Both the position numbers and the translations under genes were made by a program. A stretch of 32,500 bases of DNA, taken from the NCBI GenBank assembly GCA_009746045.1, contig RPFO01001640.1, positions 7,501 to 40,000 of the forward strand, given 5' to 3'. Position 1 is the stretch's first letter; each line of letters starts with the position of its first letter. Below, in pieces: positions 19,541 to 32,500 of the stretch. A model generated the notes under the pieces. That model worked only from the letters and a program-made list of their open reading frames with translations, was not told the DNA's origin and did no database searches. Source of the DNA: Mesostigma viride (taxonomy: Eukaryota > Streptophyta > Mesostigmatophyceae > Mesostigmatales > Mesostigmataceae).

Positions 19541-20543
19541 ATCAGGAATGAGCACCACAATACAGCACAATACAGCACAATATGGCTTGCGCTCGTCCCG
19601 CCGGCCCGGCACATAGGTTCAGCAGGCTCCAGCCAGCTCCAGCCGGCTCTTCATGCTAGTCAAGAGCAGCTAGATATCTCAGCTAATACTAATTCCTGCA
19701 GTGGCTGTGGCTGGCAATTACATGACCGGACATTAGTACGTTTTGCGAAGTGCACCAGCTACCACAAGAGCTAGCTACCGACCACAAGACTCCACAATAT
19801 CTGGTCGCTCCTCCCGTCCATACTGGACGACGACCGACATCTGTCTAGTAAAACTATTTCCTTTCGTCCAACTGGACAACGGAACCCATTTTGGGCGGCC
19901 AACAGGCACATTCGCGTCCAAAAGCGGGACGACAGGGACGACACCGGAACGAGCTAGCAAATGGCTGATGGGGCACCCCTCCTCTTTGTGCATGTGTGTA
20001 TGCGTGCAAGTGGCAAATGCAATTTCAAGATGTAGTTTTCTTCACTGCTCGATTATTATTATTGCTGTTATTCCTTAAAGCTCACCACCCCCATGCTGTG
20101 GGGGCTCCGCGTGTGACCGCGTATGGCATTCATAGCGATTCGGGCTGTGGTCGACCACAACCCTGTAACGAGGACCTAGATAGCTTACATATAATCCATT
20201 CCATCCCATGTTCCCCTCCCACTGAGGACTTATGCTCACGTGGCGCAGTCACGTGTCTATTAATTAGTTAATTAATTAATTAATTCCTTAACAAGGAATT
20301 ACATCGATTACAACTTTCATGTTTGCTAGTAGAAGGAGACCACCCCCAAGTGGCCAAGTCAGTGGGGGCTCCGCGTGTGACCATGTATGGCACACATTCC
20401 ATCCACGAGCCACGAGGTAGCCATGGCTGTCGGCGCTCATAACTTTCACGTTTGAGCCCCGAATTCAGCTGTGAATATCACAATCGCTTCGTCTTTCTTA
20501 GACGCACATGCTGATATAAATTTCAGAAGCTTTAACGCAATAT
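19541..20543. other. No gene; short repeats
   Basis: Three tandem copies of acaatacagc-like words lie at 19556-19585 and a TAAT tract at about 20261-20286. A repeated block (about 20095-20120 and 20361-20390) shares gggggctccgcgtgtgacc. A frame near 19743-20078 lacks any motif that I trust. Confidence 0.5.
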
Positions 20544-21509
20544 ATGACGAGCAAACGCCCCTTGCCGCAACGCAGCCTGGCGGCTGCGCTCGGCAATGAA
20601 AGTCCGTCTGCAGCTTTGGCAGCAGATTCGCCCTCAAGCCCGGAAGGCAACGGTGACACTAGTCGTGCACTGGTGGTTGCCCAGCCCCCTCACGGACTTG
20701 CCTCGCCCGGCCTCTGCATCGCCTGAGCCTAAACGCAGTCGCCCTGAGGATCCGCCCCCTGACGAGCCGGGCTGGAAAGAAATCGACCGTTTGACGCCAA
20801 ATCAGCTGCCTGGTGGACACAAGGCCAAGCAGCTCCCATCCAGTTTATGAACGCCGTGTTCTTCGGGACGCGCACCTCGCTTCTTGCCCTGTGCAAGCAC
20901 TTTTACGTCCAAGGTCGCATCATTTCGCCTACCCGCGGTGATTATCACCCGGATCACGTGTCCCGCTACTCCCGCCCCCGCCTTCAGCTCCTCGCCCTCT
21001 GCTGCCTCCTCGGGCGCTCTGTCGCCGAGATCTGGGCCCCCCCCTCCACCTCCGAAATTCGCCCCATCATCAACAAGGCCATCGAACAGCACGTGACACC
21101 CCTGGCCGCAGATGTGGCGGCCATGGTCTTCGCTACTCGCCGCCTGGTGGAGGAACTGCAACGCCTTCAGCCTGGTGAGTCCCCTTTGCACCTTGTGCTG
21201 GTGGACTTCATCAAAGCCTTCGATTCGGTTTTCTGGCCTGCGCTTTGGGACATCCTCGAGTTGTTCCGGATCCCCCGCCCCCTGATTGCTGTCATCCGCA
21301 ACCTGTATGAAGGGTCCACCACTTCGGTGCGCACTTCTTACGGGACCACGCCCCCATGCCCTTTACAGAAGGGTGTGTGGCAGGGCTGCGTGCTGTCGCC
21401 CTACCTGTTCATTATTGTTGTCGAATACGTGATGATTCAGGCGCGCAAGCGATTCCCTAAGCTCACCCGCGTTTGTACTCCAGCACCAGTACAAACTGAT
21501 TTTTTCAAA
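20544..21509 (+). pseudogene. Non-LTR retrotransposon ORF2 fragment, second type, truncated before the catalytic YxDD
   Basis: A Pro/Ser-rich leader (20544-20846) needs frame changes near 20700-20720 and 20815-20825. The RT part then reads in one frame from about 20830: LVDFIKAFDSVFW (block A) and KGVWQGCVLSPYLF (block B). Coding similarity stops at about 21480-21509, where the satellite array begins, so the YxDD block is missing. Sequence differs clearly from the RT at 11388-12048 (QGCVLSP against QGDCMSP), so two LINE lineages are present. Confidence 0.85.
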
Positions 21510-22378
21510 AAGTGTTTTTTTGATGTTATTATAACGCCATAATGAAGTCATAAGTGTCCCAGGATGTTACTTGACACCCTGACACCCTGACGCCCTGACG
21601 CCCTGACACCCAGACGCCAAAATGATACAATAACTCTATTTGTGCAGTGTCGCGTGGTGTCTTGGGGTCTAGAAGTGTTTATCTGATCTTATTATAACTC
21701 CATGATGAAGTCGTAAGTGTCCCAGGATGTTACTTGACACCCTGACACCCTGACACCCTGACGCCTTGACACCCTGACGCCAAAATGATGCAATAACTCT
21801 ATTTGTGCAGTGTCGCATGGTGTCTTGGGGTCTAGAAATGTTTATTTGATGTTATTATAACTCCATGATGAAGTCATAAGTGTCCCGGGATGTCACTTGA
21901 CACCCTGACACCCTGACACCCTGACGCCCTGACGCCCTGACACGCTGACGCCCTGACACCCTGACGCCAAAATGATACAATAACTCTATTTGTGCAGTGT
22001 CGCATGGTGTCTTGGGGTCTAGGAGTGATTTTTTGATGTAACTATAAGTCCATGATGAAGTCATAAGTGTCCCAGGATGTTACTTGACACCCTGACACCC
22101 TGACACCCTGACACCCTGACATGCAGCCCGACGCCAAACTGATAAATAAAGTTCTGTATTTACAAGTGCAGTGTTGCATGGTGTCTTGGGGTCTAGTAGA
22201 AGTGTTTTTTTTATGTTAATATAACGCCATAATGAAGTCATAAGTGTCCCAGGATGTTACATGACACCCTGACACCCTGACACCCTGACGCCCTGACACC
22301 CTGACGCCAAAATGATACAATAACACATTTGTGCAGTGTCACATGGTGTCTTGGGGTCTAGTAGAAGTGTTAAATTTT
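21510..22378. repeat. Satellite array, about 163-187-bp monomers with nested 8-bp repeats
   Basis: Five monomers can be phased by cat(g/a)atgaagtc at 21538, 21701, 21864, 22051 and 22228. Each has an AT-rich head, a block of ACACCCTG/ACGCCCTG octamers that varies in number, and a tail tgtcttggggtctag. Copy-number change of the octamer explains the different monomer lengths. Confidence 0.95.
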
Positions 22379-22643
22379 AAATGTGATTATTAATTAAACT
22401 CGTGCTCCCGTTGGGGGCATTAACCCCGATGGATGGATGGATGGATGGGTGCACGCAATCCTACCGGACTAAGCTATCTACAAGCTATCTAAAAAACAAT
22501 CTTATTCGATATCTATGGTGCTCGTGACCCTAGGGGTCTTGTCTAGCATGCCGCCCACGTGTGCAGACGCGCGGCTTCCCCACTGCAGGGGGGTTGTTGT
22601 CCTCTATGACCTGGGCCAACTTGGCATTGTCCATCATCTTTTT
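22379..22643. other. Spacer inside the satellite region
   Basis: About 265 bp without coding signal; a GATG tract lies at about 22429-22450. Confidence 0.6.
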
Positions 22644-22947
22644 TTAAATCCCAGAGAGGCCTAGGCCCCACATGTCCTCTACTAGCTGTTCTTTAAAGGT
22701 GCGGGCCTTGCGGCGTCTAACCTGGCTGGGCCCGGCCCACGTGAGGAGGTGCCGGCCCGGCTGGGCGGGGCGCAGCCCTGCAGAGGGGCCACGTGAGGTG
22801 TCTATCTGGTTGGTGCGAGCTAAGTGCCCTACTAGCTGCAGGCGCCACTGCTTGATGGTGCTGGTGATAAGTGGCATGCCGAGATACAAGTCGACCTCCT
22901 TGTGGACATGAGCAGCGTATCCTACACGATAAATTGACCGCAGCATG
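22644..22947 (-). pseudogene. LINE ORF2 C-terminal fragment embedded in the satellite
   Basis: On the minus strand the frame reads LRSIYRVGYAAHV, then TIKQWRLQLVGHLARTNQ and VRRRKARTFKEQL. This is the typical post-RT C-terminal region of LINE ORF2 (RW.GH..R, then RRR and K). Its upstream end merges with satellite sequence at about 22948. Strand is opposite to the RT fragment at 20544-21509. Confidence 0.65.
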
Positions 22948-23230
22948 TCATTATAACTCCATGATGAAGTCATAAGTGTCCCAAAATGTTGCTGGACCAC
23001 CTGACACCCTGACACCCTGACACCCTGACGCCACTAATACAATAACTGTATTGTGCAGTGTCGCATGGTGTCTTGGGGTCTAGATGTGTTCTGTTATTGT
23101 TATTATAGCTCGATCCAGGATGACACCAAATTTGTCCCAACATCTTGTGATACCCAGACAGTGTGACAGCGTGACAGCGTGACGCCGTGACACCGTGACA
23201 CTGTACCAACAAGACTGTGTAGGCAAGACA
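22948..23230. repeat. Outlying satellite monomers
   Basis: 22948-23091 is a further monomer of the 21510-22378 family. 23092-23230 is a more diverged relative (GTGACAGC/GTGACGCC octamers). They continue the array beyond the LINE fragment. Confidence 0.85.
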
Positions 23231-23559
23231 TGCATGAACCACGGTAATGAACCAGTGATCAATGTCCAGATCACAATAGCATGCCATTCTTATGACCGCC
23301 AGGAATTCACACATTTTACCTTGTAAAATGCCCCAAAGTTTGACAACTATGAGGATTTTGACGCATTTTGGCGGTTCTATTGTCGTCAGAAAGCAACAAA
23401 CGTGAATACGCTAGCTGCCCAAGTCTGAGGTTCTATTGCCCGTAGTATTTCCTTTCCTTATCTCTAAACCGAGGAGATGACCTCTGTGCGCCTCCTGGAG
23501 AGCAACAATTGGCCCATTGGTTTACATGTTCGCCTCCAAAGGTGGGCATTAGCGTCATT
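23231..23559. other. No gene recognised
   Basis: About 330 bp of even composition between the satellite and the GC-rich minisatellite. No motif is seen. Confidence 0.5.
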
Positions 23560-24225
23560 TGCTCGCGGCGAGGCCCAGGCCCCTCCCACCCGCTCCAATG
23601 TCCCCCACTGCCGGCGTAGTTCCTTTGTGGGGGCGCCTCACGCTGCCCGCTGCCCCCGCTGCGCCCCTCCCCCCCGCTCCATTGTCCCCCACTGCCGGCG
23701 TAGTTCCCTTGCGGGGGCGCGTCGCACAGCCCGCTGCCCCCGCTGCGCCCCTCCCACCCGCTCCACTGTTCCCCACTGCCGGCGTAGTTCCCTTGCGGGG
23801 GCGCGTCGCACAGCCCGCTGCCCCCGCCACGCCCCTACCCACCGCTCCATGGTTCCCCACTGCCGGCGTACTTCCCTTGTGGAGGCGCGTCACGCTGCCC
23901 GCTGCCCCCGCTGCGCCCCTCCCCCTTGCTCCACTGCCCCCCACTGCCGGCGTAGTTCCCTTGTGGAGGCGCGTCGCGCTGCCCGCTGCCCCCGCTGCGC
24001 CCCTCCCCCTTGCTCTACTGCCCCCACTGCCGGCGTACTTCCCTTGCGGGGCCGCGTCGCGCTGCCCGCTGCCCCCGCCGCGCCCCTACCCACCGCTCCA
24101 TGGTCCCCCACTGCCGGCGTACTTCCTTGTGGAGGCGCGTCGCGCTGCCCGCTGCCCCCGCCGCGCCCCTCACCCCCGCTCCATTGTCCCCCACTGCCAG
24201 CGTACTTCCCTCGCGGGGGCGGCGG
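23560..24225. repeat. 84-bp GC-rich minisatellite, about 8 units
   Basis: The word cactgccggcgta recurs about every 84 bp (about 23605, 23690, 23774, 23857, 23942, 24026, 24110, and cactgccagcgta near 24191). Units are 28 codons long, so several frames stay open on both strands. On the minus strand the unit reads as STPAVGxxGAxGRGAAGAAG. Small unit-length changes shift the frame. It lies directly downstream of the minus-strand coiled-coil gene. Confidence 0.9.
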
Positions 24226-24603
24226 CTGACGCGGGCTGTTGTTATCTCGCGTGTCAGCTTGTTCCTGGAAACTGAGTTGCTTTGTTGGAAAGGAGCTCTC
24301 CCGCTCCCACGGCTCGTTGGTGTCCATAGCCGGCACTGCTGAACTTGTCTTTGGGATGGTAGGGGTGCGCTCTAGTGCATCCACCCTTGCCCTTATGACT
24401 GCCAAGTCAGCTTGGAGCTTTGTGATGGCCGGATCTGCAGAATCCTTGGCATGCCCCCGTGCCTTGGTAGGCGGCTCTCCAGCTGCGCGTTCCAGCGCTG
24501 CGAGTTGTGTCTCCACTTTGATCACCCTTGCTTCAAGTGTTAAAGGCGGGGCCCCACCGCGCCGTTGTCTTCCAGCGGGCCTTGCTGCGGCGTCGATCCC
24601 CAC

Positions 24604-25153
24604 CTAATTCTCAAGCTTGGTGACCTTGCCTTCCGCCGCCGCCATTTTTTTCTCAAGCAATGTCACTCTTGCCTGTAGTGGCCGCAGCCAATTCCGCAAC
24701 GAAGCAAGGCTTGAGAGGCAGTAAGCCAGTAGCTCAAGCGTATGAACATACATGTGGACGATTGCTAGACTACGGATACTGTACCGGCAGATAATTAACA
24801 ATTACCGTGTGTCTGTCCTGCTTGGCCGGCGCGCTCCCGAGTCTTTCCTCATGAGAAGGCGTGGGCTCCTCATGTGAATCCGACGCCTCGGCCCTTCTTT
24901 CTAGCTCCTTACAAGCCCCGGGGACGTGGACCCCCGACACTACATGGCTAATTTTGCCCTGCATGTCAACCACGTCTGCATCCATTTTAGCAGCGTTGTT
25001 CATCTCCTCCCCGTTGTCACTCGAGTCGTGAGCCTGCCCGTTCTTGGCCTCTTCACCCTCAATCGCACCATCCGCTGTGTGTGCAATGTGTTTTGCATCC
25101 GGCTCAACTGCCTTGACAACTTCCGCAATGAGGTCTAGTTGTTCGCTATCCAT
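24604..25153 (-). CDS. Acidic coiled-coil protein, two exons, possible extension to 23890
   Basis: Exon 1 runs from ATG at 25153 down to 24806 (116 codons, donor gtaatt). Exon 2 runs 24672-24604 after cactacag, phase 0, ending TAG. The 138-residue product is acidic (DSEQLDLIAEVVKAVEPDA; EEAKNGQAHDSSDNGEEMN) and ends in a heptad-like ARVTLLEKKMAAAEGKVTK. The same frame continues past the TAG (24604-24606) with a second clear coiled coil (LEARVIKVETQLAALERA; ITKLQADLAVIRARVDALER) and then Gly/Pro-rich minisatellite codons to 23890. So the TAG may be removed by splicing, read through, or a disabling mutation. A 21-nt GT...AG stretch covers exactly this stop. No family is recognised; it could be a structural protein or the first ORF of a retro-element. 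Confidence 0.45.
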
Positions 25154-25362
25154 TCCAAACTACATCTTAGGCCTGCCATCTATAGCGAATCATATATCGT
25201 ACAAAATCGACTAAAATCAACCTCCGGCAGCTATAAATATGATGTACTATTTCAGACGACCGTGCCGACACCCATTAATGCCATGTAACACATTTATCCG
25301 CGTGTATTAATTCATCAACTCACAGAAAAATGCGTTGAGGTGAGTGTTCAACTCAACTCAAC
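25154..25362. other. Upstream region of the minus-strand gene
   Basis: AT-richer DNA without a gene. A tcaactcaactcaact tract at 25348-25363 abuts the large inverted repeat and matches the pentamer tracts near 10090-10107 and 11093-11112. Confidence 0.5.
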
Positions 25363-25578
25363 TCGTCTTGGTTGTCAACGGTTACGTGGGTGTCACCGGT
25401 TACGCTTTGGACTAGAGGCCAGAATTGCTCGGGTGTCACGGTGTCACCGGTTACGCTTGAATTAAAATAAAAATTATAATTCAAGCGTAACCGGTGACAC
25501 CGTGACACCCGAGCAATTCTGGCCTCTAGTCCAAAGCGTAACCGGTGACACCCACGTAACCGTTGACAACCAAGACGA
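25363..25578. repeat. Perfect 102-bp inverted repeat with 12-nt loop
   Basis: 25363-25464 and 25477-25578 are exact reverse complements over 102 bp; the loop is A/T-only. Each arm contains gcgtaaccggtgacac twice (25484-25499 and about 25537-25552 in the right arm). A transcript of either strand would fold into a long perfect double-stranded stem. Open frames through it are mirror images on the two strands, so I do not call them genes. Confidence 0.97.
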
Positions 25579-25718
25579 AGCAGGTGCGAGCGCTCATGCA
25601 CGATCGGCCTATGATGGCTATGCCTTCTATAATTTACAGCTCGTGCACGTTCCCCACCCAGCTGGCGGGGATTTATTAATTAGTCATATTTAGTCTGCAA
25701 CTGTAGATCGCCATGATC

Positions 25719-25748
25719 CCGGGTTTCCGACAGCTGTCGGAAACCCGG
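25719..25748. repeat. 30-nt perfect palindrome
   Basis: A self-complementary word centred on cgacagctgtcg with ccgggtttc arms, 124 bp upstream of the ATG at 25873. It could be a foldback or a dimer binding site; position alone does not decide. Confidence 0.85.
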
Positions 25749-25872
25749 CGATGAAGGTCAGACTGCGGTTTGGCATTGCAAGCGAGGGCGGGGGGGGGGG
25801 GGGCGGGGTATTGCAAAAGACTGCTATTGCAAACGACTGCTGATCAATTAGTTTTCGCTGCATGTTTCGGCC

Positions 25873-26568
25873 ATGGCACGTTTCAGCATGGTTATGGAGC
25901 AGAATGGCGCAGATGGGGGCATTCTGTGGATTCTTTATTCTATTATCGCCATCGGTTGCGTTGTTTTTGCTATGGTGAAGCGCGCCGGGTCCAGGTTATC
26001 TGCGGCACAGGTGCTGGCAGATTGCACAACAGACGCATGCTTGCGCAGTGATCTGTCACGAAGCATGCACGCGCGCGCAGGTGTGCAAGTGTGGTCGGCG
26101 ATGCCTCGATAAGGTCAACTGTGACGAGTTGTGCGCAATGCGGACTTACTTTTGGACTACCGCTGATAGAAAGGAGTTTATAACAACGCAGCTGAGACTG
26201 GCGGGTCAAAGAGAAAGAGCAATACCAGGAGTGGCCAACCGTCACAAGCGGTATAGGCTGCATGAAGATTATCGTTTCATCATCCAAGGCAACGAGACGA
26301 TTGGCAGGCCAGAACCAATCCCTCCTTACTATCGCATGTGCGAGTCTGTCACAGTGTCTGTGTTGTATTCCCCCAACTGGGATGGGCAGTTCAGCAAGTT
26401 CTCCCTTGCAGGTGGGGCTGGGCAGGGGTTGACAGTGGCGACTTCCGATATCACAGTGCAGCATTGGACGGTCTCCACAGGCCGTGCCACTTTCACACCA
26501 ACCCTTACGGGAGCCCGCAAGCTGTCCAAAGCTACCCTTCAAGCTCTTGAAGACCACTTCAGATAATT
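25873..26568 (+). CDS. Single-pass membrane Cys protein, 3' end inside inserted DNA
   Basis: Exon 1 (25873-26010) ends CAG|gtgctg and exon 2 (26081-26568) starts after gcgcgcag; the intron is 70 nt and phase 0. The product is 207 residues: a short N-terminus, a hydrophobic helix ([21 protein letters not shown]), then CKCGRRC, x5, CDELC, an Arg-rich stretch and a region with one NET sequon. The last codons (TTC AGA TAA) lie in an inserted atpB fragment, so this end is not ancestral. The stretch 26700-27080 may have been its original continuation. CxC...CDExC matches the gene at 10313. A poly-G tract (about 25789-25802) lies upstream. The family is unknown; a minus-strand frame of 220 codons over the same place is a composite that includes the atpB piece. 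Confidence 0.55.
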
Positions 26569-26665
26569 CATCTAATCCTAGAATTGCAATAATATCTTGT
26601 AATTCTTTATAACGTTGTAATGTTGGTTTCACTTTTTGAGTTGTACCATAATGTTCTGCATCTAT
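26558..26665 (-). pseudogene. atpB: Plastid-type ATP synthase beta subunit (atpB) fragment inserted in nuclear DNA
   Basis: The minus strand reads [19 protein letters not shown], then [15 protein letters not shown], which is the highly conserved C-terminal region of F1 ATP synthase beta. Codons are strongly AT-rich (ACA TTA CAA CGT TAT AAA) unlike the GC-rich neighbours, as expected for an organelle gene. In algae a beta subunit with such codons is normally plastid-encoded, so this is most likely a nuclear insertion of plastid DNA. It is cut at both ends: similarity ends after LSE at 26558 and before about 26665. The fragment is only about 36 codons, and cannot work. Confidence 0.8.
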
Positions 26666-26699
26666 GACAAGAATTTTATCAAAAGAAATGGGTATTTAT

Positions 26700-27080
26700 G
26701 TGATATGCCCGGGGGTGCATTATGCGGGCGACCAAACCTTGCGATCCGCTACTGTGACTTGCAAGTCGGCTTGTGCCTCATACTTTGCCGACCATGGCAC
26801 GTGCGCTCTCAAAGGCATGAGATTGTGAGCGCTCTGGGGCTCATCCCGAAAGCGGTTTCATGGTTGGGTTCTCGGGGTGTCTGAAGATGACGGGGCATTG
26901 CACATCGAGACAATCTGGGCAGATGGGAAGGTAGCAACGTACGATAAGCTGGACGACGTCCTCCAGTTTGTTTGTGGTTGCCCCCACGCGGCCAATGCGT
27001 TTAATCGCGGGACGCATGTGGGCGATGCCATGGACGCCGATGCAGCCAGTGATCTTGAGGTGCCACACTTCCAGTGGTAG
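26700..27080 (+). CDS. Downstream exon(s), possibly the severed 3' part of the gene at 25873
   Basis: One frame from 26700 reads VICPGVHYAGDQ..., CKSACASYFADHGTC, then TGA at 26826-26828. The same frame continues after this stop (CGG at 26850 follows cccgaaag) as RFHGWVLGVSEDDGALHIET, then DGKVATYDKLDDVLQFVCGC, and ends at TAG 27078-27080. The second block is clearly protein-like. The CxxxCA...HGTC motif and E-x2-GA...E-x-IW spacing recall exon 1 end and exon 2 of the gene at 10313. Whether the TGA is spliced out or disabling is open. The function is unknown. The 5.4-kb GAT tract starts 24 bp after the final stop. Confidence 0.4.
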
Positions 27081-27103
27081 TAGTAGTGAGGAGGGGGTTG
27101 ATA

Positions 27104-32500
<5,397 letters not shown>

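Noticed and set aside
19033-19551. Coding frames through the CCCT repeat
   Set aside because: Pro/Ser/Leu or Gly/Arg/Glu repeats only, on both strands, as expected from a tetranucleotide tract.
19743-20078. Integrase-like motif (DNGTHF)
   Set aside because: The rest of the frame lacks the Asp and Glu partners and spacing of a retroviral-type integrase core; likely chance.
21510-22378. CRISPR-like array
   Set aside because: Whole monomers repeat and there are no unique spacers or cas genes; the context is eukaryotic.
25353-25693. Small genes inside the 102-bp inverted repeat
   Set aside because: The same peptide appears on both strands because of the symmetry; no other support.
25970-26632. 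220-codon minus-strand gene starting with the atpB-like segment
   Set aside because: Only the first 25 or so residues are ATP synthase beta; the rest is the shadow of the plus-strand Cys gene and lacks the atpB continuation.

Overview
The window reads as nuclear DNA of a GC-rich photosynthetic protist (an alga); no species can be named. Reasons: coding stretches are split by GT-AG introns, there are fragments of several non-LTR retrotransposons, microsatellites and minisatellites are abundant, a TGTAA motif follows one gene, a degraded AT-rich plastid-type atpB piece is present, and one gene carries EsV-1-7 cysteine repeats, a family known mainly from stramenopile and cryptophyte algae, a few green algae and giant viruses. 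All gene models below were spliced by eye from open frames and GT/AG signals.

Layout. 1-6583: a plus-strand multi-exon gene whose last exon (4298-6583) encodes eleven near-identical 39-residue Cys/His repeats, two diverged repeats, a Cys-pair segment and a C-terminal PD-(D/E)XK (Vsr/DUF559-like) nuclease domain; its introns hold a GGGA microsatellite and a 1.3-kb GTG-rich minisatellite. 6584-8978: mostly non-coding, with a cluster of palindromes and one possible exon. 8979-10938: two small membrane or secreted Cys-containing protein genes, separated by an element with inverted ends. 11276-12048: a frameshifted LINE reverse transcriptase. 13910-16033: a four-exon gene of unknown function; one exon is flanked by a perfect 29-nt inverted repeat. 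17068-23230: a decayed LINE endonuclease, a weak gene candidate with a CCCT intron repeat, a LINE RT fragment and a satellite array with another LINE fragment inside it. 23560-25153: a minus-strand coiled-coil gene next to an 84-bp minisatellite. 25363-25578: a perfect 102-bp inverted repeat. 25873-27080: a third small membrane Cys gene, interrupted by the atpB fragment. 27104-32500: one uninterrupted (ATG/GAT) tract of about 1,799 units that runs off the window.

No operon-like cooperation is visible. The most notable items are the EsV-1-7/nuclease fusion, the 5.4-kb pure trinucleotide tract, the perfect foldback, and a possible local family of small single-pass Cys proteins, one member of which ends inside inserted organelle-derived DNA.
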